A stretch of 64,000 bases of DNA from Rhodomicrobium sp. Az07. GTDB taxonomy: Bacteria > Pseudomonadota > Alphaproteobacteria > Rhizobiales > Rhodomicrobiaceae. Shown here piece after piece: positions 29,116 through 38,571 of this stretch (position 1 is its first letter; each line of letters opens with the position of its first letter). The stretch is taken from the NCBI RefSeq assembly GCF_018619475.1, contig NZ_JAHFZG010000018.1:1-64000 (forward strand), read 5' to 3'. The position numbers and the translations under genes were made by a program. Under the pieces are notes generated by a model that did not search any database, was not told the origin of the DNA, and was given only the letters and a program-made list of their open reading frames with translations.

Positions 29116-29826
29116 TTGGTGCCAAAGGCGAATGTACAGCAAAAGCACCGCCTGAAAACGCGAAAACGCACATACGCACGCGTTCTAACACTATCGGACG
29201 CGGCGGCGACGGGGATAATGACATACGGTCATTTACAGTTTTCCGTCGCCCTTGGGAAGTCCGGTCTTCGCGCCGCGAAGCGTGAAGGCGACGGTGCTAC
29301 GCCATTGGGCCGATGGCGGATTCTGACGGTGTATTATCGACCCGACAGGGTGCGCAGGCCGGTTGCCGCCGTACCAGTGCTCGCCAACCGCCCCACCTAC
29401 GGCTGGTGCGATGCGGCGACAGACCGCAACTACAACCGCAGGGTGACGATGCCTTATCCGGCGAGCGCGGAGCGGCTTTGGCGAAACGATTCGCTTTACG
29501 ACCTCATCGCGGTGCTCGACTACAACATTGCGCCGCGTGCGCAAGGTCGCGGCAGCGCCATTTTCATGCACGTCGCGCGCAAGTCGTTCGCCCCGACTGC
29601 CGGCTGCATCGCGATGACGCGCGCCCACCTCATCCGCTTTCTGGCGTCGATGAAGGCGGGAACGGTCGTCGCGACCGGGCGAAACGCCGCGCCTCGGCCC
29701 GAAATCAGCGCGGCCGCCTCGGGTTCAGGTAAAGGTCGGCTTCCTTTTTCTCGATTGCCAGCGAAATGGCGCCCTGCCGGACACCACGCACCACGCGGCC
29801 GACATGGCGCCGCGCCGCACCGTTGA
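29116..29826 (+). CDS. L,D-transpeptidase-like (YkuD) family protein
   Basis: 236 aa. The frame starts at TTG 29116 / GTG 29119, with GGGTGA upstream; ATG 29218 would remove the strand RTYARVLTLSDAAATG that family members have. Core: SVALGKSGLRAAKREGDGATPLGRW, then the catalytic motif with H152 (FMHVAR) and C164 (TAGCIAM). Proteins of this short type lack a signal peptide and are only distantly related to cell-wall L,D-transpeptidases; the substrate is not known. The last 40 residues overlap the opposite gene by 122 bases. It is divergent from the CenR gene. Confidence 0.75.
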   Translation: MVPKANVQQKHRLKTRKRTYARVLTLSDAAATGIMTYGHLQFSVALGKSGLRAAKREGDGATPLGRWRILTVYYRPDRVRRPVAAVPVLANRPTYGWCDAATDRNYNRRVTMPYPASAERLWRNDSLYDLIAVLDYNIAPRAQGRGSAIFMHVARKSFAPTAGCIAMTRAHLIRFLASMKAGTVVATGRNAAPRPEISAAASGSGKGRLPFSRLPAKWRPAGHHAPRGRHGAAPHR

Positions 29827-30472
29827 ACTTCAGCATGCCGCCGATGAGTTGCAGCGTCGTCGCCAGAAGCGGCGATGGTGCGCCGTCGAGCGTCACGTCC
29901 CAACGACCCGCCATATGGAACACATGCCCGTTCAGATGGCCGATCCGCGCGCCCGTCTGATCGTAGAGCGTATAGTCGCCGCCGAAATTGATCCAGTCCT
30001 GCCGCAGCCGATAGAATCGCGCCTCACCGCCTTCCAGCAGGAAGAACGAAAACTCTTCCGGCATGCCCGGCCATTTGCGCGCCGAACGCTCCACCTGCAC
30101 GATCTGATCGTGGCCGTCGACGTTGAGCGACCACGACGTCACCGGAAAGCCGCGCGCGCCGGTCGAAAGCTGCACGCTGCGTCCCACGAGCAGATCGATG
30201 CTGCCGCGCCACGTCATCGACGGGCTGAAGAGCTTCAGCACCACACGCTTCGCGCCGGGATCTTCGGATTTCCACAGGCCCTCGCGATAGGTGATCAGGC
30301 CGACGCGTTCGCCGCCTTCGAGCACCTCGCCGATCACATCGCTGTCCGCCGTGAATTGCCGCGACTTCGCACGGTGCCGCGAGTGCACGAACAGGCCGAC
30401 CTCCACATCGTTGAGGCCGGTCCACCACATATCCACGGTGAAGTTTCTGGCTGCCGCCTTCGCCCGTCCCAT
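29705..30472 (-). CDS. Hypothetical protein downstream of ccoS
   Basis: 255 aa from the ATG at 30472; the frame is open further upstream. No family is recognised. The protein is rich in beta-strand-like segments (WSLNVDGHDQIVQVER, YTLYDQTGARIGHLNGHVF, GRWDVTLDG), loosely recalling the LURP-one/tubby-like fold, but this is a weak resemblance. There is no signal peptide or clear transmembrane segment. It lies about 110 bases after ccoS on the same strand and could be at the end of the oxidase-assembly transcript. Its 3' end overlaps the opposite transpeptidase-like gene. Confidence 0.65.
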   Translation of the reverse strand: MGRAKAAARNFTVDMWWTGLNDVEVGLFVHSRHRAKSRQFTADSDVIGEVLEGGERVGLITYREGLWKSEDPGAKRVVLKLFSPSMTWRGSIDLLVGRSVQLSTGARGFPVTSWSLNVDGHDQIVQVERSARKWPGMPEEFSFFLLEGGEARFYRLRQDWINFGGDYTLYDQTGARIGHLNGHVFHMAGRWDVTLDGAPSPLLATTLQLIGGMLKFNGAARRHVGRVVRGVRQGAISLAIEKKEADLYLNPRRPR

Positions 30473-30578
30473 ACGTGCCCCCTGAGAATCGCCTGCGCGG
30501 AGCTTGCGCCAATTCGCGGATTCGGGCTGCGGGAATGCGCCGCAATCCACAACGGCGTCGCGCGCGAGCCGGACGCGC

Positions 30579-30743
30579 TCAAGCGCCGGGGCGCGGCTTC
30601 TCCGGCGGATCGTCTTCGAGCGCGCGCCAGGCCGCGCCGTCGAGGTCTTCGTACTGGCCGGACTTCAGCGCCCAGATGAACCCGGCGAGGCCGAGGCCGC
30701 CGAGAAACAGCGCGATGGGGATCAGCCACGCAAGCGAGGTCAT
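30579..30743 (-). CDS. ccoS: Cytochrome oxidase maturation protein CcoS/FixS
   Basis: 54 aa, found by reading the strand after ccoI: its ATG (30741-30743) overlaps the ccoI stop (ATGA). It begins MTSLAWLIPIALFLGGLGL, has one transmembrane helix, then FIWALKSGQYEDLDGAAWR and a charged tail. The W-x-x-x-SGQ(Y/F)-D/E-D-L motif is diagnostic of CcoS. It is needed for incorporation of heme and copper cofactors into cbb3 oxidase. It is the last gene of the ccoGHIS cluster. Confidence 0.93.
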   Translation of the reverse strand: MTSLAWLIPIALFLGGLGLAGFIWALKSGQYEDLDGAAWRALEDDPPEKPRPGA

Positions 30744-32968
30744 GCCTTCAACTCCAGTTTCGCCGTGCGCAGCCGGACCGCGTTCAGCGTGACGAAGATG
30801 GACGACGTCGACATCGCGATGGCCGCCACGAGCGGGTTCACGAAGCCCGCGATGGCGAGCGGAACGAACACGATGTTGTAGCCGAAAGCGATGGCGAAGT
30901 TCTGGAACGACATGCGCCGCGCCTTCTTCGCCGTGGCGAGCAGTTCGATCACCGGCGAGAGCTTCGCGCCTTGAAACACCGCGTCCGACGCCGTCTGGCT
31001 GATGTCTGCGGCGGTCGACGGCGACGCCGAGGCGTGCGCGGCGGCGAGCGCGGGCGCGTCGTTCAGCCCGTCGCCGACCATGAGCACGCGGCGGCCTTCG
31101 GCCTTCAACTCGTCGAGTCGCGCAATTTTCTCGTCCGGTTTCAGCCCGGCTTGCCAGTCCGCGATGTGCGCGGCGGAAGCTGCGGCGGCGACGGCTTCGA
31201 TGCGGTCGCCGGACAGAAGCTCCACGCGATAGCCCGCGCGGATGAGCGCATCCACGGTTGCGGCGGCGTCCTCGCGAAGCTTGTCCTCGAAGCGGAAAGC
31301 GACGGGGGCAGCGCCCGGGCGCGTGTACCAGAGTGAGGCGGCGGAGGCTTGCGCGTCATCCACACCGCACCACGCGGCGGAGCCGAGACGTTCTTCGCCG
31401 CCATCGGTCGCGCGACGCAGCCCGAAGCCCGGCTTTTCTTCCACGCCGCCCGCCGCCGACACCGCGCCGAGGCGCGCTTTCGCCGCCTGCGTTACGGCCT
31501 GCGCGTAAGGATGGCGACTTGCGGCGGCGAGCGCGGACGCGGCCATCAGCGTTGCGTCGTCGATTGCATCGCCGTTCGCGAGCGAGGGAACGCCCGCCGT
31601 CAGCGTCCCGGTCTTGTCGAACACAGCCACGTCTGTTTCAGCGAGCCGTTCGAGGCCGTCCGGCGCTTTCAGCAAAATGCCTTTGTCGAAAAGCCGCGCA
31701 GACGCCGCCACCTGTACGGCGGGCACGGCAAGCGCCAGCGCGCACGGGCAGGTGATGATCAGCACCGCAATCGCGATGGTCAGCGCATGCTCCCAGCCCG
31801 CGCCCGCGATCATCCAGCCGATGAAAGAGGCCAGCGCGAGGCTATGCACCATCGGCGCGTAAAACCGCGCGGCACGGTCGGCGAGGCGGACGTAACGCCC
31901 GCGCGCCTGTTCCGCCGTCGCCATGAGCCGCGCGATCTGCGCGAGCAGCGTATCGTTTTCGGCGGCGCGCGCCTCCATCTCGACGGGCCCCCCGAGATTG
32001 ACGGAACCGGCGTAAACGACCGCGTCGGCGGCGGCCGTCCGGGGCGTCGTCTCGCCCGTGATGAGGCTTTCATCCACGATTGTCGTGCCGCTGGCGATCA
32101 CGCCGTCAGCGGGGAAGCGTTCGCCCGCCGCAACCGCGATGCGCATGCCGGGCTCGACAAGCCGCGATGGCAGCCGCTCGATGGTGCCGTCCGGCGCGAT
32201 GACATGCGCCCAGCGGGATTGCAGGCCGATCAGATTTTCCGCCGCGCCCCGCGCCGTGATGCGCACGCGCTGATCGAGATAGCGGCCGATGAGCAGGAAG
32301 AACAGCAGCGTCACGCAGGCGTCGAAATAGACCTGATCGGTGCCGCGCATCGTCTGGTAGAGGCTCATGATGGCGGACAGCCAGATCGCAAGCGAGATCG
32401 GCACGTCCATGTTCACGCGGCCGCGCTTCAGCACGCCCCAGGCCGAACTGAAGAACGGCTGGCCCGCATAGGCCACCACCGGCAGCGCGATTGCGGCGGA
32501 CAGCCAATGAAACAGCGCATGGGTGGGATCGTCCGCGCCGCCGCCCTTGCCGGACCACACCGACACCGAAAGCAGCATGATATTGGCGGCGGCGAAGCCC
32601 GCCACCGCCAGCCGCGCGAGGAGGGGGCGCGCGGGGTTGTCCTTTTCATTGTCGATGGTGTCGGGCGCGAGTTCGGCGGCCTTGAAGCCTGCCTTCTCCA
32701 GCGCGTCGACAAGGGGGGCGGCCGCGCCCGCGTCGCGGTCGAAGATCACGGTTGCGCGGCGGGCGGAGAGGTTCGCGCGCGCGGCGGCGACGCCCGGCAC
32801 GCCCAGAAGGGCGGTCTCGACCTTCCGCATGCAGCCGCCGCAATGCATGTTCTCCACCGCCAGCGTGATCGTGCGCGATGATGACGGCGCGCGGCTGCCT
32901 GCGGGCGATGCGCCCGCTTCTCGCTGCTTGAACTCGACTAGTTCGTCTGCTGCGATGGTTCGAGCCAT
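30740..32968 (-). CDS. ccoI: Copper-translocating P-type ATPase CcoI/FixI
   Basis: 742 aa from the ATG at 32968, preceded by GAAGGAAAG. An N-terminal heavy-metal domain has MHCGGC (41-46). The metal-channel motif is CPCALALAVP, the phosphorylation motif DKTGTLT, the hinge GDGLND, and the actuator TGE appears in ITGETTPR. It exports Cu+ to the periplasmic side for assembly of the CuB site of cbb3 oxidase. It overlaps fixH at its start and ccoS at its end by a few bases, showing translational coupling. Confidence 0.95.
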   Translation of the reverse strand: MARTIAADELVEFKQREAGASPAGSRAPSSSRTITLAVENMHCGGCMRKVETALLGVPGVAAARANLSARRATVIFDRDAGAAAPLVDALEKAGFKAAELAPDTIDNEKDNPARPLLARLAVAGFAAANIMLLSVSVWSGKGGGADDPTHALFHWLSAAIALPVVAYAGQPFFSSAWGVLKRGRVNMDVPISLAIWLSAIMSLYQTMRGTDQVYFDACVTLLFFLLIGRYLDQRVRITARGAAENLIGLQSRWAHVIAPDGTIERLPSRLVEPGMRIAVAAGERFPADGVIASGTTIVDESLITGETTPRTAAADAVVYAGSVNLGGPVEMEARAAENDTLLAQIARLMATAEQARGRYVRLADRAARFYAPMVHSLALASFIGWMIAGAGWEHALTIAIAVLIITCPCALALAVPAVQVAASARLFDKGILLKAPDGLERLAETDVAVFDKTGTLTAGVPSLANGDAIDDATLMAASALAAASRHPYAQAVTQAAKARLGAVSAAGGVEEKPGFGLRRATDGGEERLGSAAWCGVDDAQASAASLWYTRPGAAPVAFRFEDKLREDAAATVDALIRAGYRVELLSGDRIEAVAAAASAAHIADWQAGLKPDEKIARLDELKAEGRRVLMVGDGLNDAPALAAAHASASPSTAADISQTASDAVFQGAKLSPVIELLATAKKARRMSFQNFAIAFGYNIVFVPLAIAGFVNPLVAAIAMSTSSIFVTLNAVRLRTAKLELKA

Positions 32969-33453
32969 AATCTTTCCTTCACGCGGTAGATAGCGGGCGC
33001 GCTGCCCGGCCGCGACTTCTCGGCGTTGAACGCCAGAATCCATTTGCCGGTGCCGACCTTGCCAAGATCCGCTTCGTAAAGTCCGGCGTCAGCCTCCCTG
33101 AACGAAACGCCGTGGCTCTTCTCGCTGGAAGCCGGACGCTCGATGCGGCCGGTAATGGCAAGCCCGGCGACAGGCTCGCCGCCCGCGTCCGTCATCGAGA
33201 CGCGAAGCCGTTCGCCGCGAAGTTCGACCTTGTGATGCCAGCCGAGAGCGGCCTGCGCCTTGGCTTCAGCCAGCGTCTGATTATAGCGCAGGCCCGCCTC
33301 GTAGCTCGCGCCCGTCGCCTCGCCGGGCTTCGTGGAGATCGCCATATAAACGAAGACGGCATTCACGGAGGACATCAGCCCGAAAAACCCGAGAAGGATC
33401 AGGAGGACGTGCTTCCCGGTGAGACCGCCGCGTTCGCTCGTCGTCGTACTCAT
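32938..33453 (-). CDS. ccoH: cbb3 oxidase assembly protein CcoH/FixH
   Basis: 171 aa. A short cytoplasmic N-terminus is followed by one transmembrane helix (HVLLILLGFFGLMSSVNAVF), the family hallmark with its conserved N-A/x-F-V/Y end, and a periplasmic beta domain including SYEAGLRYNQTLAEA. FixH is required for stable assembly of the oxidase. It overlaps ccoG by four bases upstream and ccoI by 31 bases downstream. Confidence 0.93.
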   Translation of the reverse strand: MSTTTSERGGLTGKHVLLILLGFFGLMSSVNAVFVYMAISTKPGEATGASYEAGLRYNQTLAEAKAQAALGWHHKVELRGERLRVSMTDAGGEPVAGLAITGRIERPASSEKSHGVSFREADAGLYEADLGKVGTGKWILAFNAEKSRPGSAPAIYRVKERLWLEPSQQTN

Positions 33454-34937
33454 CGTTCCGGTCCCTTGAAGGTGGTCTCGCGCGAGGTTTCGGTGCCGTC
33501 GTCCGTGTCGCGCGCGCTGATCGTTACCGGCGTTGTCGCGCCGAGAGTGGCAGCCTTTTCACGGGGCACGCTCACATAGACCTTGATCGAGCGCAGATCG
33601 TCCGGCGCGACCGTGAGCGGCGGGTTTTCGCCATCGATGCCGACGACGTTTATTTTCGCTTCCGGCAGGCTCACGGAAAGCGCGAAGGTGCGCGTCTCAC
33701 GCCGCTTGTTGAGCAGGCGGATTTCGTAGCCGTTGCGGATGCTGCCGTCGCTGAGTTGCACGAAGAGCGGATTGCGGTCCGGCACCACGTTCATTTCAAA
33801 GATGGTCTTTTGCGACAGGCCGAAGAGCATCAGCCCGCCCACAAGCGCGGTCAGACCGGCGTAAAGGATCGTGCGCGGGCGGATCAGGCGGATTCGCGCG
33901 CGCTCGCCATGAGCCTCCGCCTCAAGGTTGCGATAGGTGTCGTAGGCGATGAGTTTCGTCGGGCGGCCGACCTTGGTCATGACCTCGTCGCAGGCGTCGA
34001 TGCACAGCGCGCACTGGATGCATTCGAGCTGCGCGCCGTTGCGGATGTCGATGCCCGCCGGACACACCACCACGCATTGATTGCAGTCGATGCAATCGCC
34101 GCGCCCTTCCCATGTGTCGCCCTTCTTGTGCGGTCCGCGCGGCTCGCCGCGAAAGCCGCGATAGGTTATGAGGAGCGAATCCGCGTCGAACATCGCGCCT
34201 TGAATGCGAGGCCACGGGCACATGTAGGTGCAGACCTGCTCGCGAGAGAGGCCGCCCAGCACGTAGGTCGTGGCGGTGAAAATGCCGATGAAGATATAGG
34301 CGACGGCCGGAGCTTCGAAGTTCACGAGTTCCATGAAAAGCGTCGGCGCATCGGCGAAATAGAAGACGAGCGCGCCGCCGGTCGCAAGGCCGATGAAGAG
34401 CCACGACACATGTGTTCCCGCGAGCCGCCATGTCTTGTCGAGCGACCATGGAGACTTCGCGAGCTTCAGGCGCGCGTTGCGGTCGCCCTGCCAGATACGC
34501 TCCACCGCGATCATGAGATCGGTCCAGACCGTCTGCGGGCAGGCATAGCCGCACCAGACGCGCCCCGCGAGCGCCGTCACGAGAAACAGCAGCAGCGCGG
34601 ATATGATGAGAAGGCCGGTGACGTAATAGAATTCCTGCGCCCAGATTTCGAGGTCGAAGATGTAGAGCCGCTGATGGGCGAAATCGAGCAGCACCGCCTG
34701 ATCGGGCAGCGTCGGCCCGCGATCCCACCTGAGCCACGGCAGCAGGTAGTAGATGCCAAGCGACACGGCCATGAAGATCCACTTGATGCGTCGAAACTTG
34801 CCGTGCACCAGCTTCGGATAGATCGGCTCGCGCGCCTTATAAAGATTCGTGCTCTGCGTCGGGGGAGACACCTCGGCGCGCTTCTTGCCCGGAGTCGGGC
34901 TTGCAGCAGGAGTGATGGACGTCGAGATGTCGGTCAT
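33450..34937 (-). CDS. ccoG: Membrane iron-sulfur protein CcoG/FixG (RdxA)
   Basis: 495 aa from the ATG at 34937. Several transmembrane helices are followed by two ferredoxin-type 4Fe-4S clusters: CIDCNQCVVVCP and CIQCALCIDACDEV. The second conserved cysteine set is WCGYACPQTVWTD. A C-terminal Ig-like FixG domain ends the protein. CcoG reduces Cu2+ to Cu+ for loading of the oxidase. First gene of the ccoGHIS group; it lies 158 bases downstream of ccoP on the same strand. Confidence 0.95.
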   Translation of the reverse strand: MTDISTSITPAASPTPGKKRAEVSPPTQSTNLYKAREPIYPKLVHGKFRRIKWIFMAVSLGIYYLLPWLRWDRGPTLPDQAVLLDFAHQRLYIFDLEIWAQEFYYVTGLLIISALLLFLVTALAGRVWCGYACPQTVWTDLMIAVERIWQGDRNARLKLAKSPWSLDKTWRLAGTHVSWLFIGLATGGALVFYFADAPTLFMELVNFEAPAVAYIFIGIFTATTYVLGGLSREQVCTYMCPWPRIQGAMFDADSLLITYRGFRGEPRGPHKKGDTWEGRGDCIDCNQCVVVCPAGIDIRNGAQLECIQCALCIDACDEVMTKVGRPTKLIAYDTYRNLEAEAHGERARIRLIRPRTILYAGLTALVGGLMLFGLSQKTIFEMNVVPDRNPLFVQLSDGSIRNGYEIRLLNKRRETRTFALSVSLPEAKINVVGIDGENPPLTVAPDDLRSIKVYVSVPREKAATLGATTPVTISARDTDDGTETSRETTFKGPER

Positions 34938-35095
34938 GGTGTGCTCCAGAATAAGGGCACGGGCGTAAATCGAATCGCAGCAGCTCATGGCTTGCTACCT
35001 CGCTTCTGCTCGGTTCCCCCGCCGGGAGGGTTGGGCAGAGGCCGGGAGCCGGCCACTTTCCGCCCGTGTCCCTCGCCAGCGGTCGGGCGACGGTG

Positions 35096-35977
35096 TTATT
35101 GCCCGCCACCGAGCGAATGAACGTAGATGGCGAGCTTCTTGAGCGTCGCGGGATCGAGGCGCCCCGACCATGCCGGCATGACGCCGCCGTGGCCCGTGGT
35201 GATCTGATTCATGATGGCTTCTTTCGTCCCGCCATAGAGCCAGATATTCGCGGTGAGGTTCGGTGCGCCCACCTCCTGATTGCCCTTGCCGTCTTCGCCA
35301 TGGCAACTCGCGCAGGCACCGTCGCCGTGAAAGACCGCCTTGCCGCGCTCGGCAACAGCGCTGTCATGCGGGAGATTCGACAGCGAGAGGACGAACTCCG
35401 CCGTATCGCTGATCTGGGAGGGCGTCAGGAGACCGTCAACCCCGAATGCGGGCATCTGGGAAATCCGCGTCTCGGGATGGTCGCCGCGAACGCCGTACTG
35501 GATCGTCTGGAGGATCTGTTCGAAGGATCCGCCCCAGATCCAGCTGTCGTCGTTGAGGTTCGGGAAGCCGAGCCCGCCCTGCGCGCCGCGTCCATGACAA
35601 CCCGCGCAGTTGTCGCCGAAAGCGACCTTGCCGCCCGCCATGGCGAAATTGAGAAGCAGCGGGTTGGCCTTGATGTCGGCGAAGCTGTCATTGACGATGG
35701 CGTCGTTCAGCTTTGCCTGGCTATTGCGCACGGCCTGAAGGCTTTCGGTCACGTTCATCCGCTCGCTGTAGCCGAGCAGCCCCTTGGTGTAATCGGACAC
35801 CAGCGGCCACGTCGGATAGGCGACCCAGTAACCGACCGACCAGATGATGCAGGCGTAGAACGTCCACAGCCACCAGCGCGGCAGAGGCGTGTTGAGTTCG
35901 GCGATACCGTCCCACTCGTGACCTGTGGTCGCAGTGCCGGTGTGGGGATCTACTGTTTTCTCGTGCTTATCGGCCAT
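35096..35977 (-). CDS. ccoP: cbb3-type cytochrome c oxidase subunit III (diheme CcoP)
   Basis: 293 aa from the ATG at 35977. A cytoplasmic N-terminus (TGHEWDGIAELNTPLPRWW), one transmembrane helix (WTFYACIIWSVGYWVAYP) and two periplasmic cytochrome c domains with CAGCH (124-128) and CASCH (222-226). Methionine ligands lie in SQMPAF and VMPAW. It passes electrons from soluble cytochrome c to CcoO/CcoN. It overlaps the end of ccoQ by 11 bases. Confidence 0.96.
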   Translation of the reverse strand: MADKHEKTVDPHTGTATTGHEWDGIAELNTPLPRWWLWTFYACIIWSVGYWVAYPTWPLVSDYTKGLLGYSERMNVTESLQAVRNSQAKLNDAIVNDSFADIKANPLLLNFAMAGGKVAFGDNCAGCHGRGAQGGLGFPNLNDDSWIWGGSFEQILQTIQYGVRGDHPETRISQMPAFGVDGLLTPSQISDTAEFVLSLSNLPHDSAVAERGKAVFHGDGACASCHGEDGKGNQEVGAPNLTANIWLYGGTKEAIMNQITTGHGGVMPAWSGRLDPATLKKLAIYVHSLGGGQ

Positions 35978-36146
35978 TGTTGCCCCCAGCGCCAAAGTCG
36001 TCCGAATCCAGCGGAATGCGGCTCGCCTCGTCGAAGCCCTTCTGGTTGCCGGGCCAGAACACGAAGACCAGCACGCCAATGAAGAGCGTCACGAAGATGA
36101 AGAGACCCGTCATCGCGGAGAGTGATCGAACCGTTTCGTAAGTCAT
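35967..36146 (-). CDS. ccoQ: cbb3-type cytochrome oxidase subunit IV (CcoQ/FixQ)
   Basis: 59 aa, read directly between ccoO and ccoP: ATG at 36146, stop at 35967. It begins MTYETVRSLSAMTGLF, has a single transmembrane helix, and then the FWPGNQKGFDEASRIPLD motif; the F-x-P-x-x-K-x-x-F/Y-D-E-A pattern is standard for CcoQ. It stabilises the CcoP association. A GGAGGA sequence lies just upstream. Gene order N-O-Q-P is the normal one. Confidence 0.95.
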   Translation of the reverse strand: MTYETVRSLSAMTGLFIFVTLFIGVLVFVFWPGNQKGFDEASRIPLDSDDFGAGGNNGR

Positions 36147-36159
36147 GGTGTCCTCCTCC

Positions 36160-36891
36160 TCAGCGCAGGTTCGGGCCGGATGCGTCGTACTTCGCGAAGT
36201 CGACGAGCGTTCCGAGCATCTGGAGATACGCGATCAGCGCGTCGAGTTCCGTCACATCGCCCTGCTTGGCGTCGAACTTGCGAACGACGGCTTTCGGGTA
36301 ACGCGCGGCGACAGCGGCGGCTTCCGGCGTGTCGGGCTTTGTCTGCGCGATGATGTCGAGCTTCGCGTTTTCGATCTGCTCGTCGGTGTACGGCACGCCG
36401 ACTTTGCGGAGCGTCTTCAGCCGTTCGGAAATGTCGTCGTAGTCGAGCTTGCGCTTCGCCAGGAAGGGATAACCCGGCATGACGCTTTCCGGCACGATCG
36501 AGCGAGGGGCGGTCATGTGCGCGACGTGCCACTCGTCCGAATATTTGCCGCCGACGCGGGCGAGGTCCGGCCCCGTCCGCTTCGAGCCCCACTGAAAGGG
36601 GTGATCGTACATGCTCTCCGCCGCGAGGCTGTAATGACCGTAGCGCTCAAGCTCGTCCTTGAGCGTGCGGATCATCTGGCTGTGGCAGGCGTAGCAACCC
36701 TCGCGGATGTAGACATCGCGGCCCTTGAGTTCGAGCGGCGAATAGGGGCGCACCCCGTCCACCTTTTCGATGGTCGATTTCAGCCAGAAGAGGGGCGCGA
36801 TCTCAACGAGGCCGCCGATGGAGACCACGAAGAGAATGCCTACGAGGAGGACGAGAGAGTATTTCTCGAACGGTGCGTGACTGAGTTTCAT
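36160..36891 (-). CDS. ccoO: cbb3-type cytochrome c oxidase subunit II (monoheme CcoO)
   Basis: 243 aa. An N-terminal membrane anchor ([19 protein letters not shown]) and a periplasmic cytochrome c domain with CYACH (66-70) in the family-specific context [17 protein letters not shown]; the methionine ligand is in VMPGYPFL. It relays electrons from CcoP to the CcoN heme b. It begins ten bases after ccoN. Confidence 0.96.
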   Translation of the reverse strand: MKLSHAPFEKYSLVLLVGILFVVSIGGLVEIAPLFWLKSTIEKVDGVRPYSPLELKGRDVYIREGCYACHSQMIRTLKDELERYGHYSLAAESMYDHPFQWGSKRTGPDLARVGGKYSDEWHVAHMTAPRSIVPESVMPGYPFLAKRKLDYDDISERLKTLRKVGVPYTDEQIENAKLDIIAQTKPDTPEAAAVAARYPKAVVRKFDAKQGDVTELDALIAYLQMLGTLVDFAKYDASGPNLR

Positions 36892-36900
36892 GTTCGCCTC

Positions 36901-38571
36901 CTACACGGCTGGAACGGTTTGCGGGTGGCGAATCTCAGGCGCCGCTGCGATCCTCGGTTGGTCGGCTACGTCCACCGGCTCGTCGCCGCGGATGGTGCGG
37001 AAGACGTTGTAGGCCATGATAAGACCGCCGGTGAGGTACAGGAGACCGCCAATGGCGCGGATGACGTAGTAGGGGTGCATCGCCTCGACGCTTTCGACGA
37101 ACGAGTATTGCAGCACGCCGAGCGCGTCCGTCGCCCGCCACATAAGGCCCTGCATGATGCCGGACACCCACATCGCGGTGATGTAGAGCAGGATGCCGAT
37201 TGTCGCGACCCAGAAATGCCACTCGACGAGGCGCTGCGAATATAGCCCCTGACGCTTCCACAGCCACGGAACGAGGCAGTAGATCGCGCCGAAGGACACC
37301 ATGCCGACCCAGCCGAGCGCGCCGGAATGCACGTGGCCGACGGTCCAGTCGGTGTAATGCGACAGCGAGTTGACCGAGCGGATGGCCATCAGCGGACCTT
37401 CGAAGGTCGACATGCCGTAGAAGGCGACCGACACGACGAGGAAGCGGATCACGGGATCGGTGCGAAGCTTGTCCCACGCGCCGGACAGCGTCATCAGGCC
37501 GTTGATCATGCCGCCCCACGAGGGCATCCAGAGCATGATCGAGAACGTCATGCCGAGCGTCTGCGCCCAATCCGGCAGCGCGGTGTAATGCAGGTGATGC
37601 GGGCCGGCCCAGATGTAGAGGAAGATCAGCGACCAGAAGTGTACGATCGAGAGTTTGTATGAGTACACGGGTCGTTCGGCGCGCTTCGGCACGAAGTAAT
37701 ACATCATGCCGAGGAAGCCCGCGGTCAGGAAGAAGCCCACCGCGTTATGACCGTACCACCATTGCGTCATGGCGTCCTGCACGCCGGAGAAGGCCGAATA
37801 GCTCTTCGTTCCGAGGAAGGACACCGGCACCGCGAGGTTGTTCACGATGTGCAGCATCGCGATGGTGACGATGAAAGCGAGGTAGAACCAGTTCGCCACG
37901 TAGATGTGCGGCTCCCGGCGCTTCATGATCGTGCCGAGGAAGACGAGCAGGTAAGCCACCCAGACGATGGTCAGCCAGAGATCGACGTACCATTCCGGTT
38001 CCGCGTATTCCTTGCTTTGGGTAACGCCCATCAGGTAGCCCGAAGCGGCCATCAGCAGGAAGAGCTGGTAGCCCCAGAACACGAACCACGGCAGCCAGCC
38101 GCCGAAGAGCTTCGCCTTGCAGGTCCGCTGCACCACGTACATCGACGTGGCGAGCAGCGCATTGCCGCCGAAGGCGAAAACCACCGCCGAGGTGTGAACC
38201 GGACGCAGACGGCCGAAGTTCGTCCATGGCAGGTCGAAATTCAGCGCCGGAAAGGCGAGCTGCCAGGCGATGATGTCGCCGAGCATGAAGCCCGCCACGC
38301 CCCAGAACACCGTTGCGATCGTGCCCGCCTTGATGACGTTGTCCGCGTAGAAGTCTGCCGGTTGGCTCGGCGCGCTCGAAAATGCCTTGCCCGCCAGGAA
38401 GATGGTTCCGGCCAGCGCAAAAAGCGCGAAGAGGACGGCATGAAACTGCATCACGGCGTCGTGCGAGAAGAGGGCTACGAAAATACCGAGGGCCATCCCT
38501 ACAAGGGTTAGAGCGAGCGCTCCCCAATCGAGAAACGCTGCGCCGCCTGTCTTAGTGCTCGCAACTTCCAT
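36901..38571 (-). CDS. ccoN: cbb3-type cytochrome c oxidase subunit I (CcoN)
   Basis: 556 aa, 12 to 14 transmembrane helices. Catalytic subunit with low-spin heme b and the heme b3-CuB centre. Family segments include [17 protein letters not shown] (heme ligand H), [16 protein letters not shown] (CuB H and the cross-linked Y region), [13 protein letters not shown] (CuB HH) and [14 protein letters not shown]. It reduces O2 at very low concentration and pumps protons. GGGGAGAAC precedes the ATG, and a perfect FNR/FixK site lies about 82 bases upstream. Confidence 0.97.
   Translation of the reverse strand: MEVASTKTGGAAFLDWGALALTLVGMALGIFVALFSHDAVMQFHAVLFALFALAGTIFLAGKAFSSAPSQPADFYADNVIKAGTIATVFWGVAGFMLGDIIAWQLAFPALNFDLPWTNFGRLRPVHTSAVVFAFGGNALLATSMYVVQRTCKAKLFGGWLPWFVFWGYQLFLLMAASGYLMGVTQSKEYAEPEWYVDLWLTIVWVAYLLVFLGTIMKRREPHIYVANWFYLAFIVTIAMLHIVNNLAVPVSFLGTKSYSAFSGVQDAMTQWWYGHNAVGFFLTAGFLGMMYYFVPKRAERPVYSYKLSIVHFWSLIFLYIWAGPHHLHYTALPDWAQTLGMTFSIMLWMPSWGGMINGLMTLSGAWDKLRTDPVIRFLVVSVAFYGMSTFEGPLMAIRSVNSLSHYTDWTVGHVHSGALGWVGMVSFGAIYCLVPWLWKRQGLYSQRLVEWHFWVATIGILLYITAMWVSGIMQGLMWRATDALGVLQYSFVESVEAMHPYYVIRAIGGLLYLTGGLIMAYNVFRTIRGDEPVDVADQPRIAAAPEIRHPQTVPAV

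Noticed and set aside
31349-32881. 510-aa plus-strand open frame
   Set aside because: Antisense of ccoI; arginine-rich with no family feature.
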